DNA of 64,000 bases from assembly GCA_023053685.1 (NCBI GenBank), contig JALIGW010000032.1, forward strand, positions 5,218,343-5,282,342. Direction: 5' to 3'. A program made the position numbers and the translations under genes. The DNA comes from Diadophis punctatus similis (taxonomy: Eukaryota; Chordata; Lepidosauria; Squamata; Dipsadidae). Shown in pieces: positions 9,990 through 20,900 of the stretch. A model generated the notes under the pieces. The model had not been told where the DNA came from. It ran no database searches and was given only the letters and a program-made list of their open reading frames with translations. Each line of letters starts with the position of its first letter. The first letter of the stretch is position 1.

Positions 9990-10235
9990 CTGACAAGAAG
10001 TAACAGATGGAAGCTTCTTAAAGAGAGATCCAACTTGGAAATAAGGAGAAATTTCCGGACAGTGAGAACAATTAATCAGTGGACTAGCTTGTTTCATGGA
10101 GTTGTGGGTGCTCCATCACTGGAGGCTTTCAAGAAAAGACTGGACAATCTCTTGACCAGGATGGTATAAGGTCTCTTGCTTTGAGGAAGGGTTGGACTAG
10201 AAGACCTCTGAGGTACCTTCCAACCCTAGGATTCA
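9990..10235 (+). mobile_element. CR1 3' end
   Basis: A fourth forward CR1 tail with GAAATTTCCGGACAGTGAGA and a GACCTCTGAGGTACCTTCC terminus. It follows the 8-mer repeat. Confidence 0.75.
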
Positions 10236-10282
10236 AGATGCATTGGTCATTAAAACCCCATTATAATCCATTGGGGATTATA

Positions 10283-10286
<4 letters not shown>

Positions 10287-10350
<64 letters not shown>

Positions 10351-10357
10351 TGTGTAA
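10287..10357. repeat. (GT)n microsatellite
   Basis: About 33 GT units with one TTTG interruption near the end. Confidence 0.95.
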
Positions 10358-11740
10358 CTAACCTGAGGGTGTCAGTTTGAGGCAGGCTGCAGTCGTTCTT
10401 GGGAATTATGATTGGCAAATAATCTGAGCTTGTATATGGCACTTTCCTCAGCTAACCTGGCCATTCTAGAAGTTTACAGCTGTTTTTTCTCTCCAAATGG
10501 AAAATTGGCTAGGGGAATTCATGGGAATTCTCAGGCATGAGTAGCCATGAAAGCCTTGTGGGAAAATAATGGCCATAGTTGACATTCATAGGAGCTGTTG
10601 GCCCGACTTCATAAAACCTTCATCACCTTTTAATATTACAGCAGGTACAGTTCAGGGCAATTGGGAAAGCAATTTATAGCAACTGCTGAATCGGCACGAG
10701 GCCAGATGGATGGGGGTTGGTAGGGGTCAGGAGCCTGCATGGAGGAAGGGGGTGAGCGACCACGGAGCAGGGCCTGGAAGAGAACCTTGCTTGGGCTTCT
10801 CAGCCAGTCACGTCTCTGTGGTTTGGAGAAGGGAGTTTGAGCTCATGTTGGAAGAAATACCCACCTGGTTCAGTTCCAAGTGGGGAGAAAGACACTGGAA
10901 ACATGGAGGCTGATTGGAAAGATGGTTTATTGATGTACAGGACCACCTGGGGTTGAGGTCCTGGGCAGCTGACCACGTGGAGTGGAGAGTGAGGGTTATT
11001 TATAACTTCTCTTGGGCTTTGCCCTTGAGCTTCCTGTTCCTGTGGCAAGGGCATGTATTCTATTGGCTGTAGTCAGACTCCCATGGGGCCATGTGGGGTC
11101 ATGTTTGTCTGAATCAAGTTTGGTTGAAGTTTGCCGGGTGATGCAATGTCCTTAGGGGATTGTGCAATGCGGTGAGTTCTGCTGCTAGATAATCCTAATA
11201 TGTCCTGGAGGGTCATGTCTTGAACCCATCACCCTGGAGCTGAAGGTCTTTTGTCTTGTAGATAGGCTGGCCCAGTCCTTCTTGATGGGCACCAAATATC
11301 TGCTGGGGGCAGGGAGCTGAAGCTCTGGGTTTCTGTCTCCCTTAAGATTTCCATTTCTCTTTTAGGGGAAATATAATATTCTGCCTTTTTAACTATTTAT
11401 CAAAATATTTCATTCTTTGCAGGAGGGGTGACTTCCCTCACTCCCACCCCAGTCTGGTTGGAAGAAGGAACCTGTGGCTCCCGAGGTGCAGAATGGGACA
11501 ATTGAACACACCTCCTTAACATGCCCACTTCATCTTGCCTCCCACCCACAGACTGACCCCCCCCAGTATGGGCATTCATACTCAGCTGGGTCTCTGCCAG
11601 TGCTCCCCTCCCACTACTGGTCCGCTGGAGCTCTTTGCCAACAACTCCAGTCAGTTTGGACTTTGGTGAGTAGTGGTAGGTGTTTGAATTCTTCAGAGGA
11701 GCTGCGCCAGAGCTGGGGAATGTCATTGCTAAAAAGATCA
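10358..11740. other. unassigned DNA, possibly containing a minus-strand LTR
   Basis: No gene recognised. On the minus strand, TATAAATA (near 10995) followed about 70 bp later by AATAAA (near 10925) has the spacing of an LTR promoter and polyadenylation signal. I could not find matching termini or a target duplication, so the LTR reading is weak. Confidence 0.3.
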
Positions 11741-12273
11741 AAGAAGAGAGGGAAGGAAGGAAAGGGAAAGAAAAGGAAGGAGGAAGGAAAACAAAGAAAG
11801 GAGGAAGGAAGGGATGAAAGAGAAAAGGAAGAAAGGGAAGAAGAAAGGAAGGCAGGGAAGGAAGGAAGGAAAGAAGAAAGAAGAAAGAAGAAAGGAGGAA
11901 GGATGGAAGGGAATAAGGAAGAAAAGGTGGAAGTGAAAGAAAGAAAGAAAGAGAAGAAAGAAAGGGAGGAAATAAGGAACAGGAGAGAGAGAAAAAGAAA
12001 GAAGGAAGAAACGTTAGAAGTAAAGAAAGAAAAAAGAAAGGAGGAAGAGAAGGAAGGAATGACAGAGAGAAGGAAGAAAGGAAAGAAAAAAGGAAGGAAA
12101 GAATAAAAGGAGGAAGGATGGAAGCAAGAAAAGAAAAGAAAGAAAGAAGTAAGGATGGAAGGGAAGAAGGAAAAAGAAAAGGAAGAAGGAAAAAAGGAAG
12201 AAAAGGAAGAAAAGAAAGAAAGAAAGAAAGGAAGGAAAGGAAAAAGGAAAAAGGGAAGGAAGGAAGGAAGGAA

Positions 12274-12322
<49 letters not shown>
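11741..12322. repeat. GA-rich GGAA/GAAA tract
   Basis: About 580 bp of almost pure purine on the plus strand: mixed GGAA, GAAA and AGGA units, ending in a clean GAAA run at 12270-12318. The Lys/Arg/Glu and Phe/Leu/Ser frames across it are artefacts. A purine tract this long could form triplex DNA. Confidence 0.95.
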
Positions 12323-12724
12323 GCAAATGTCAACCCACTAAATAGATCAGAGGAAGACCAGAGTTACACTTGATTTGAGATAAGCTATAATAACACAACT
12401 TTCCAAGGCTGATTGTGCTCCCCCTTCCCTCCCTCCCCGCCTTATACGCCTGTGAATCAGGGAGGCATCTTGTCTGAGCTTCTTCTCATTTCTCAGGACT
12501 TCCAAATGTTTCAGTCTCCTTTGCTGAAGATCATGTGCTTGGCCTTTCCTTACTGGCTACAGGAACTCACTTCCACTGTGTTGGGAAGACCACTCCATAG
12601 CTACGTCCATGAAACCACAGGAGTGACTCAGAGGAGACCTTTCCCTCTCTCTCACTCTCCACATCTGGCAACACCTAGTTGACTTTTGTCCATCGCAGAG
12701 ATTAATTAGGTTCAGGCTTGGTTT
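12323..12724. other. unassigned DNA
   Basis: Nothing recognised with confidence. Confidence 0.35.
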
Positions 12725-12799
12725 GTACAGGTAGCCCTTGACTTAAGAACAATTCATTTAGTGGCAAAAGTTACAACTGTACTGAAAAAAAGCGACTTA

Positions 12800-12955
12800 G
12801 AATAGAATAACAGAGTTGGAAGGGACCTTGGAGGTCTTCTAGTCCAACCCCCTGCTCAGGCAGGAAACCCTATACCATTTCAAACACATGGTTGTCCAGT
12901 CTCTTCTTCAAAACTTCCAGTGTTGGAGCATTCACAACTTCTGGAGGCAAGCCAT
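12800..12955 (-). mobile_element. CR1 3' end
   Basis: Reverse CR1 tail from AACAGAGTTGGAAGGGACC to the ACAACTTCTGGAGGCAAGC block. Truncated where the hAT target duplication starts. Confidence 0.8.
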
Positions 12956-12963
12956 ATTCTGAT

Positions 12964-13315
12964 CAGAGGTGGGATCCTACCTCTGATTGCCGGTGCGGTT
13001 AATCGCTGAGTTCGGCACAGAGCCGAAGACGCTGCTCGAGCCTGCTCCCGTTCGCGGAGCAGGAGCTTTCCCTGGGCGCTTTCCCCGCCCACATGGATGC
13101 CGCCAATTGCGTTCTTTTGCCCTCTGCGCATGCGGAATGCTTTGGGCATGCACAGAGGGCAAAAGAACGCAATTGGCGGCATCCATGCGGGCGGGGAAAG
13201 CGCCCGGGGAAAGCTCCCGCTCCGCGAACGGGAGCAGGCTCGAGCAGCGTCTTCGGCTCTGTGCCGAACTCAGCGATTAACCGCACCGGCAATCAGAGGT
13301 AGGATCCCATCTCTG
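12964..13315. mobile_element. fold-back hAT MITE, near-perfect palindrome of 352 bp
   Basis: Left end CAGAGGTGGGATCC, right end GGATCCCATCTCTG. A perfect 8-bp duplication ATTCTGAT flanks it (12956-12963 and 13316-13323). The two halves are nearly complete inverted copies of each other (about 170 bp per arm, centred near 13135-13150). For that reason the same peptides appear on both strands. It would extrude as a long hairpin. A sister element is at 45342-45666. Confidence 0.9.
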
Positions 13316-13505
13316 ATTCTGATTAACCTTCTGACAAGCAAAGTCAATGGAGAAACCAGATTCACTTAATAACTGTGGGACTATCTTAACAACTGCAGTG
13401 AACCACTTAACAGCTGTAGCAAGAAAGGTCTTAAAATAGGGCAAAACTCACTTAACAACTGTCTCACTTAGCAACAGAAATTGCGGTCGTAAGTTGAGGA
13501 TCACC

Positions 13506-14070
13506 CTTACTTTGTTAAGGGCCCACCTGGTTCCTCTGGTTATGATGGAGGAAATAAAATCCAGAAGAAGGCAAGCCACTCCTATCAAATAGCCAAGGAC
13601 ATTGCATGGATACAATAATCAAGAGACAACATTCATTGAAGGGCATACTTAATTTTTTGCCAAATCTCTAGCATCTTTCCTCATTTTCTCACTGGTTGAT
13701 GTCTCTCTATTTCAAATGTGGCCCTTGGGATTGAATTCCTAGGTATGAATTGGGCCACCAAACCTCAAGTTACCGTGGTGTCATCTGTTCACCTTAATAT
13801 TTTAAAACCCCATTATCTGCACATTTGCCAATGTAGCTAAGGTGTTGACCTTAATTATGGAAGCTCATTTGATAAATTTGGACCAATTATGGTCTCTTGA
13901 CCTCACCTATATCCCAGTTTAATGGGCTGGGGAAAATGGGAGGAAGGAATATTATGTTCAGAACATCCTTTGTAACTAAAAGGCATGTAATTTATAGATG
14001 GTTGGGTATGAATTGGGAGGTAGACTCTGGATGAGATATCCTGGCTTGCAAAGATCGGTGTATAACTGAC
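13506..14070. other. low-copy or unrecognised DNA
   Basis: No gene or repeat recognised. Confidence 0.35.
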
Positions 14071-14074
14071 CAGA

Positions 14075-14315
14075 ATAATAGAATAACACAGTTGGAAGGG
14101 CCTTGGAGGTCTTCTAGTCCAACCCCCTGCTCAAGCAGTAGACCATGTATAATTCTGGACAAATGGCTGTCCAATCTCTTCTTGAAAGCCTCCAGTGATG
14201 GAGCATTCACAACTTCTGGAGGCAAGTTATTCCACTGATTAATTGCTCTGTCAAGACATTTCTCCTTAGTTCTAGGTTGCTTCTCTCCTTGATGAGTTTC
14301 CATCCATTGCAAATT
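14075..14315 (-). mobile_element. CR1 3' end
   Basis: Reverse CR1 tail; the minus strand reads AINQWNNLPPEVVNAPSLEA. It ends at a TTTAATAAATAAATAAT stretch on its 5' side. Confidence 0.8.
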
Positions 14316-15009
14316 TAATAAATAAATAATACGAACGAACGATTGAACTATGAACGAGTATGTCTATGAAATTAAGAGAAAAGAGAAGAATATTTTGGTC
14401 TGAGTGGAGATCTTGCTTGATCTTGCAGAGTGGAGCTGTTGAACGGGAAACGGAGGGGTCAGTTTACACACAATGGAAAGAACTACAATAAATACAACTT
14501 TTTGTCAGTGAGGCTGTTTCTGGGATTTATGAAAAATAAGAATTGATAGCAACAGTGAGCGATGGGTGAGTAGAAATGATGGAAGTTCTGGGGTGGGAGG
14601 GAAATTGAGTCTCCTGCTGAATAAATCAGATCCAGGAGGAAAAAAAAATATTTGGTGAAGAGACAAGAATGGATGAATGAGATGGAGAGAACGCCAGACC
14701 AAGTCCGCGGTTCAAAAACCCAAGAAGGAATGCAAATGATCAACATCTGGTTCGAACAAGACCTGTTTCTAATTCACGGTTTCAGCTCCCAGTGATTGAT
14801 AGGACAGTTCTGAACCTGTTGAATGATGGCTCCAGGTGGGGTTAATTTTTGTAGGGGTGTTGTGAGAGGCGGCCGGGAGGCTGCGAAAGGAAGGCAAGGA
14901 AGACATAAGGAGTCAAGAGAAGACGGGTGAATCTCATAGCAGCTTATCTCATTATTTCTCCAAGTGGAAGGAGAGAAGGATGGATGGAGGTTTTCAAAGC
15001 ATTCAATGA
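14316..15009. other. unassigned DNA
   Basis: No gene or family recognised. Confidence 0.35.
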
Positions 15010-15398
15010 ATACAGAATACAGAGTTGGAAGGGACCTTGGAGGTCTTCTAGTCTAGCCCCCTGCTCATGCAGGAGACCTTCTATCATTTCAGACCAATGG
15101 TTGCCCAAAATCTTCTTAAAAACCTCCAGTGATGGAGCATTCACAATTTCTGAAGCCCCACTGATTAATTGTCCTCACTGTCAGGAAATTTCTCCTTAGT
15201 TCTAGGTTGCTTCTCTCCTTGATTAGTTTCCATCCGTTGCATCTTGTCCTGCCTTCAGATTCTTTGGAGAATAGGTTGACCCCCTCTTCTCTGGGGCAGC
15301 CCCTGAGATATTGGAAGACTGGTATCATATCACCCCCAGTCCTTCTTTTCATTAAATTAGCCATACCCAATTTCTGCCACCGTTCTCCATATGTTTGC

Positions 15399-15556
15399 CT
15401 TCAGAAGTTGTGGGAACTTCATCACTGGAAGCTTTCAAGAAGAGACTGGACTGCCAACTGTCAGAAATGGTGTAGAGTCTCCTGCTTGGGCGGTGGGTTG
15501 GGCTAGATGACCTACAAGGTCCCTTCCAACTCTGTTATTCTGTTCTGTTATTCTGT
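15399..15556 (+). mobile_element. CR1 3' end inserted in the opposite strand of another CR1
   Basis: A forward CR1 tail starting CCTTCAGAAGTTGTGGG and ending with two TTCTGTTATTCTG-like tail units. It interrupts the host between CATATGTTT and TTTTAGCC, which are contiguous in intact copies. A 3-5 bp GTTT overlap may be a small target duplication. Confidence 0.75.
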
Positions 15557-15675
15557 TTTAGCCTCCAGCCCCCTAATCCTCTTTGTTGCTCTTCTCTGCG
15601 CCCTTTCTAGAGTCTCCACATCTTTTTTACATTGTGGCGACCAAAACTGGATGCAGTCTTCCAAGTGTGGCCTTA

Positions 15676-16022
15676 TGTTACAATATTCATGAACTGGGAG
15701 AGCCAGTGGTAACAAGGTCAGCCAATGAATAGGCATAGCAACTAAGTCAGCCAATGGGAGTTAAACACTTCTGAGTCTGTGCAGAGAATCGAAACTGGAA
15801 CTTAAGCTTAAGGCTGGGTGTGTCTCCACTCTGTACTCTTCCACTCTGAACTCTGCTGAAATGAAACTAACTCTTCTCTGCTGCCTGTTTCTGATTGAAG
15901 AAGAATTCTACTTGTGGTATTGGTAATATATATAGTACTATGTTTATCAAGAAGTTTATGAATCCAGCTGAATCAGTCATCTGTGTGTGCTTCTGGTTTT
16001 GATTTTGCAACAAACTTTAATA
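15676..16022 (+). mobile_element. solo LTR, family A
   Basis: A 347-bp repeat beginning TGTTACAATATTCATG and flanked by a perfect 5-bp duplication CCTTA (15671-15675 and 16023-16027). Its interior closely matches 54969-55934, with shared phrases such as AGCCAATGAATAGGCATAGC. A 5-bp duplication, a TG start and no internal genes indicate a solo LTR left after recombination. The right end reads TTTAATA rather than the usual CA. The retroelement class is not determined. Confidence 0.7.
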
Positions 16023-16129
16023 CCTTACCAAGACATTACAAAGAGGTAGCAGCACTTCACATGATCTAGTTTCTGTCCTTGTCCAATGAGGTTCCACCTT
16101 GATGAACTCTGAATCAACAAGATTCTGAG

Positions 16130-17250
16130 ATCATCCTTAGGCATGGGGTGAGGTTCCAACAGTACGCTGATGACACTCAGCTGTACATATCCACCTCATG
16201 CCAATTCAGTGAGGCAGTTGATGTGATGTGCCGGTGTCTGGACGCTGTAAGGGTCTGGATGGGGGTTAACAGGCTCAAACTCAACCCGGATAAGACCGAG
16301 TGGCTTTGGATGTTGCCTCCTAAGGACTTTGACATCTGTCCCTCCTTGGTTCTGAGGGGGGGGGAATTTGATCCCCTCAGAATGGGCTCGCAACTTGGGG
16401 GTCCTTCTGGATCCACAGCTAAAATTGGACCAACATCTAACAGCTGTGGCCAGAGGGACCTTTGCACAAGTCCGTCTTGTGCACCAGTTGCGTCCTTTCT
16501 TGGATCGGGAGGCACTACTGACAGTCACTCACACCCTTGTTACCTCACGCCTTGACTATTGCAATGCACTCTACATGGGGCTACCCGTGAAGAACGTTCA
16601 GAGACTGCAGCTAGTGCAGAATGCGGCGGCGCGTATGGTGATGGGTGTCCCGAGATACACCCATGTGACACCCATCCTTCGCGAACTGCACTGGCTGCCT
16701 ATAGGAGACCTATAGCGCAATTCAAGGTGTTGGTGATTACCTTTAAAGCCCTTCATGGCTTAGGACCAGTTTACCTCCGGGACCGCCTTCTCCAACATAC
16801 CTTCCTTAGACCGATTAGAGCCCACAGAGTTGGTCTGCTGGTGGTTCCGTCAGCCAAACAATGTCGGCTGGCGGGCCCACGAACGAGGGCCTTCTCTGTG
16901 GCGGCACCGGCTCTCTGGAATACACTACCCCCCGAGATCTGCATTATTCCCACCCTGCCAGCCTTCAGAAAAGCATTAAAAACATGGCTTTGTCGACAGG
17001 CCTGGGGCCAAGGATTTTAATATAACACTGATTATTCTTGGCCCCATGAGTGCATCATTGGGTTTTTAAATTGTGGTTTTTTTTAAAATGCTTTTAAATG
17101 TTTTAATTGTTTACATTATTTTAATCTTGTTCTTAAATTTTTTTTAAACTGTTTTTTAGATTTTGTATTTAATATGCTGTGAGCCGCCCAGAGTCCCTTT
17201 GGGAATTGGGCGGCATACAAATCTATTAAATAAATAAATAAATAAACAAG
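16130..17250 (+). pseudogene. L2/CR1-group LINE: reverse transcriptase C-terminal half and 3' UTR
   Basis: Encodes QYADDTQLY (RT catalytic motif, F/YADD type) at about 16160, then NRLKLNPDKTEWL, LGVLLDPQL, a HTLVTSRLDYCNALYMG block, and ELHWLPI then FKVLVITFKALHGLGP. It ends PALWNTLPPEICIIPTLPAF and stops at 17020. At least two frameshifts (near the G run at 16354 and near 16700) break the frame. 5' RT motifs and the endonuclease are missing. The 3' UTR has the GAGCCGCCCAGAGTCCC and GGGCGGCATACAAAT blocks and an (AAAT)n tail at 17225-17248. The same tail block recurs alone at several sites. Confidence 0.88.
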
Positions 17251-18090
17251 GCCGAGGAACTTCTCTGGCAGGTTCCAAGATTCTGCATTTGCAAGTCACT
17301 AAACGAATGGCTGTAAGTTCTGTATAACCAGGTCAAACCCTGGTCAGAGAAATAGGAGCTAAAATCTCAAACTGACCGCAAATGAGTTTGCAAAACCCGG
17401 AGGCTCTTTTGCGGCGGATGGAGGTCCGGTGGGAGGGATGGAGAATTTGGGAAACTGCACAAAACAGCTTCGCTTTGATATTACAGGCCGATCCGAACGC
17501 CATTTCTCGGGGGAAGCTTTAGAAAGCAGGATTTAGCCCTTTCTAGATTAAGCGGGAGAAAGACAATCTCTCTCCTGCTGTTCGGGCCTGGTGAGAAGCC
17601 ACCTCGGAATACGACACAAACAACCATCGCTGAGATTCTTCAGTCATCAGAAGAAAAACCTCAACAGGCAGCCAAGAGAGACGTTGGGGAACGCCGCTCT
17701 AAAAGAAGGGATGAAACGTTTGCCTTGAAGAAAAGCCAACTCTGTCATCTTTACAAGCTAATTGGTTGCCAAACCAAAGGTAACATGTTTTGTTGCAACG
17801 GTAACCACGATCTTTCTCGGCTGCGGCTTCATCAAAGAATGACCCCAATCAGCTCGGCTCACCCCAGAGCTCGCCAAGAGAATAATAAAGCGAGCTTCAA
17901 TAAAGCAAGTTAACCCACATTTCGCTTTTTTTAAACAAAGGCAGAAGGGATCTGGGTGACCTCGGAGGGCCTTCGGAGATGGCGGTTCTAGGTCTGCTCG
18001 CAGGAAAAGCTGACACTGTTTATAGGTAATCCTTGACTTACGACAGAGCTATCCGACTGACTTTGGGCCAATCACCAGGAGATGGTGAGT
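17251..18090. other. low-copy DNA
   Basis: No gene found. A short piece of the TA-target family (CTTGACTTACGACAGAG) lies at 18030-18050. The 62-codon frame at 17725 has no recognisable feature. Confidence 0.35.
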
Positions 18091-18099
18091 TCAAGAGAA

Positions 18100-18224
18100 G
18101 AAAATATTTGTGGCTCAGGGATGAAGTGTGGGGTCCTTGGTGCTCTCTGAGCTTGGTGGTTTTCATGACATTTCATGACTCAACTAGGTAACATCATCAG
18201 TGCTAAAAGGGAGGAGGGGTTGTG

Positions 18225-18255
<31 letters not shown>

Positions 18256-18365
18256 GGAGGAGGAGGAAGAGAAGAAGGATTGTGGGGTCCTTGGGGCTCT
18301 CTGAGCTTGGTTGTTTCCTTGCAGACATTTCATGACCCAACTAGGTAATGTCATCCATGCTAGCA
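18100..18365 (-). repeat. hammerhead-like pair flanking a GGA tract (cassette A)
   Basis: Two family-2 hammerhead-like motifs on the minus strand, at 18357-18328 and 18200-18171, flank a GGA (minus strand TCC) tract at 18210-18285. Motif 18200-18171 keeps CTGATGA, TTACC for stem II and GAAA; its stem I partner after TGTC has changed. Motif 18357-18328 has lost the first core bases. Both are followed by the same approximately 40-nt phrase (CAAGCTCAGAGAGC, then CAAGGACC). Confidence 0.65.
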
Positions 18366-18384
18366 TTGGTGATGTTACTTAGTG

Positions 18385-18600
18385 GTGTCCCAAATATACA
18401 TTTTCAAGAGGTAAGTGGATTTTCTGGGTTTTTCTTTGAAGATGTTTCACTTCTCATCTTTCTTTCTTTCTCTTTCTTTCTCTTTCATGTCTCATCCTTC
18501 TTTAGCTTCTTGGATGAGAAGCAAAACATCTTCAAAGAAAAACCAGTAAGTCCAGTTGATTTTTGAAAAAGCACCTTTGGGACAACCATGAACATTTACC
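18385..18600. repeat. inverted pair of PLE terminal-repeat pieces
   Basis: A minus-strand family-1 segment (18385-18460) faces a plus-strand one (18500-18600) across a CTTT/TCTT spacer. The plus-strand core reads AGCTTCTTGGATGAGAAGC then AAAA and CATC. The initial CTGA and the G of GAAA are lost, so it should be inactive. Confidence 0.55.
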
Positions 18601-18609
18601 CAGTTGTGT

Positions 18610-18899
18610 ATTAGAAAACCACCAAACTCAAGAGCACCCAAGCACCTCATAGTCCTCTTCCTCCTCATCCTGTTTCTCCCTCCCTCCCTCCTCTTCTCCA
18701 AACCCCCTTTTGTCTAGCACTGATGATGTTACCTAGTTAGTTAATAAAATGTCTGCTAGAAAACCACAAAGCTCAGCGCACCAAGGACCTCCCCCTCCTC
18801 CTCCTCCTCCTCCTCCTCTTCCTCCTCCTCCTCCTCTTCTTTCTCTTCCTCTTCCTCTTTCTTTCTCTTCCTCTTCCTCTTCTTTCTCTTTCACTTCCT

Positions 18900-18942
<43 letters not shown>

Positions 18943-19210
18943 CTCTTCTCCTTCTTCCTCTTCCTCCTCCTCTTCCTCCTCCTCCCCCTCCTCTTCCTCC
19001 TCCTCTTCTTTCTCTTTCTCTTTCTCTTTCTCTTTCTCTTTCTCTTTCTCTTTCTCTTTCTCTTTCTCTTTCTCTTTCTCTTCCTCCTCCTCCTCCTCCT
19101 CCTCCTCCTCCTCCTCCTCCTCCTCCTCCTCCTCCTCCTCCTCCTCCTCCTCCTCCTCCTCCTCCTTTCCTTCTAGCGCTGATGACATTACATAGTTGGG
19201 CAACATCAAA
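18610..19210 (+). repeat. hammerhead-like motifs around a long TCC/TTTCTC tract (cassette B)
   Basis: Family-2 cores start at 18720 (CTGATGATG..., GAAA changed to AAAA) and at 19179 (CTGATGA, 3' half decayed). They flank a 380-bp TCC-rich tract (18790-19170) with a TTTCTC block at 19008-19080. Upstream, 18612-18715 repeats the unit's downstream phrase and a further TCC stretch, so at least one more unit has lost its ribozyme. Poly-Glu/Ser frames here are artefacts. Confidence 0.65.
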
Positions 19211-20280
19211 AGTCGGTGACGGTTTTAGGAGCTGGAAACGGTCTGTCCTCCTTCAGCTTGGTCACCATCAACTGCACATCTGCCCTCCTTGTGTGAGAGG
19301 TCACTGACCTGAAGTCCCATGCACATCTGCCCTCTCCAGCCTGCCCTTTCCAGCACACGGCTGGGCCGTTTGGATTTCCAACGTGCTGCCATTTCCACCT
19401 TGCTCTTTTGATCTCCCACCTTTGGGACTCAGCTCTGGCACAGAAGCACCGTCTGATTCCTCCCCACCAGCTGTCAAAATAATCTGGCTTCACCTCTGTT
19501 AGGTGTGAGTCACAACAACGGAGCATTGACAGCCGGCGAGTCGGCAGCCGGTTTCGGGCTTCAAAGAGGACACGGAACAAAGCCGACCTTCTCTGTCGTC
19601 CCAACGGTCGTGGACAGGAACCGGGGCCGGTTTTGGCTTCAACATCTCAAACCTGAGCCAAACGCAAGGAAGGGTTTCCGTCGCAGAGGTTTGGGAGCGA
19701 GACAGCTCTGGGGCTCTCGTTTTTCCACCTGGTGGCAGCCAAGGTGAGGGTGGCTTGTCTTTTTCAAGGGCATCTGGAACATTGGCAGGTGCTGGAGGGG
19801 GGAACAGGGCAGTGGGGGTGGGATTGTGGGGGGGGGGGTCAGGATTGGGGTTTGCAAGGTACAAGAAAGCTTTGTGTGCCACTCAGAATGAAGCAGCGGG
19901 AGAGGGAAGCAGACCCTCGCTTGGAGACCTTGATCAAGGTCAAAGGCAGAAGAGCTTTGAGAGCTGAAAGGAAATTGAGAAGCAATAGGAAGCAGGAAAA
20001 AAAGATCAATCAATCAATCAATCAACAATCAATATCAGGTCACAAGCCAGCAGATGAAACACGAAGCCCACAGTTAATTAAGGTAAAATGTAATTGTTGT
20101 AAAAAGAGCTGAGCAGGATGAATAGAAATGCTACGGTGTGCAAACTATCAAACAGTACTTAGTTGGCTCTCTGAAAAAAAAAAAGAAAGGTAGAAACTGA
20201 AAACGCAACTAAGGAGGGAGGAATTAAAAAAATAACTTTTTGAAAAATTTACTTACTTTCTGGTTGGCTTGCTGTCTTAG
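19211..20280. other. low-copy DNA
   Basis: No gene or repeat recognised, apart from a short ATCA run at 20007-20030. Several open frames of 60-130 codons lack domains and overlap on both strands. Confidence 0.35.
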
Positions 20281-20287
20281 TTTCTTA

Positions 20288-20900
20288 GAGAGCCGGTTTG
20301 GTCTAGTGGTTAAGGCGCCAGGGTAGACAGCAGGAGATCGTGAGTTCTAGTCCTGCCTTGGGCATGAGAGCCGACTGGGTGACCTTGGGTCAATCACCAG
20401 GAGATGGAGAATTCTAGTCTCACCTGAGGCATGAGAGCTGGCTTAGGTGATTTTGGGCCAATCCCAAGGAGACTGTGAATTTTAGTTCCGCCTTAGACAT
20501 GAAAGTCAGTTGAGTGACTTTGGGATAATCACCAGGAGACGGTGAGTTCTAATCCTGCCTTAGACATGAAAGACAGCTGGTTGACTTTGGGCCAATCACT
20601 AAGTGACAGTGAGTTGTTTTTGGGCTAATCCCAAGGAGACTGTGAGTTCTAGTTCTGCCTTAGACATGACAGACAGCTGGGTGGCTTTGGAACAGTCACC
20701 AGGAGAAGGTGAGTTCTAGTCCTGCCTTAGGCATGAAGGTCGGCTAGGTGAACTTGGACCAGTCCTTTCTTGTCAGCCCACCCCACCTCGCAGGGTTCTG
20801 GTTCTGGGAGAAAATAGGAGGAGGAAGGTATGTTGGATATCTTCACTGCCTTGAGTTATTTCTAAAAATAATAAAAATGGGATATAAATAAAGACATTCA
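20288..20900 (+). mobile_element. tRNA-derived SINE with an internal tandem expansion
   Basis: It opens with GAGCCGGTTTGGTCTAGTGG, a tRNA-like head with a good box A (TGGTCTAGTGG), and closes with AACCCACC-type, CAGGGTTCTGG and an AATAAAAATGGGATATAAATA tail. The tail half resembles MIR-like/L2-mobilised SINEs. Instead of one central unit, 20331-20766 holds seven direct copies of a 67-68 bp unit (CAGGAGA...GTGAGTTCTAGTCC... CTTTGGGCCAATCAC), one of them shortened. Confidence 0.8.

Larger units (their letters stand above)
12727..13505. mobile_element. TA-target inverted-repeat element with nested CR1 and hAT
   Basis: The outer parts (12727-12800 and about 13325-13505) belong to the AGGTAGTCC...GGACTACCT family. 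It begins after TA with CAGGTAGCCCTTGACTTAAG and closes with GTAAGTTGAGGATCACCCT before TA. A CR1 tail and a hAT fold-back lie inside it. Confidence 0.65.
15010..16100 (-). mobile_element. CR1 LINE fragment carrying a nested CR1 and a nested solo LTR
   Basis: One minus-strand CR1 tail can be read in three pieces. 15010-15398 holds the 3' end and LIKERSNLELRRNFLTVRT. 15552-15675 holds RGLEAKTE back to [17 protein letters not shown]. 16023-about 16100 is more 5' sequence. The first interruption is a forward CR1 end, the second an LTR with a 5-bp target duplication. Removing both restores collinear CR1 sequence. Confidence 0.8.

Noticed and set aside
10700..11400. complete minus-strand LTR
   Set aside because: TATA and AATAAA spacing is suggestive, but no TG...CA ends or 5-bp duplication could be found.
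18500..18600. active hammerhead ribozyme
   Set aside because: The CTGA box and the G of GAAA are lost; listed only as a PLE relic.
18733..19209. poly-Glu acidic protein
   Set aside because: It is a TCC/TTTCTC microsatellite read in reverse, with no flanking coding context.
20288..20330. functional tRNA gene
   Set aside because: Only a box-A-like head is present. It continues into SINE body with no cloverleaf or acceptor stem.
20331..20766. CRISPR-like array
   Set aside because: The 67-bp units are contiguous direct repeats without unique spacers, and the genome is vertebrate.
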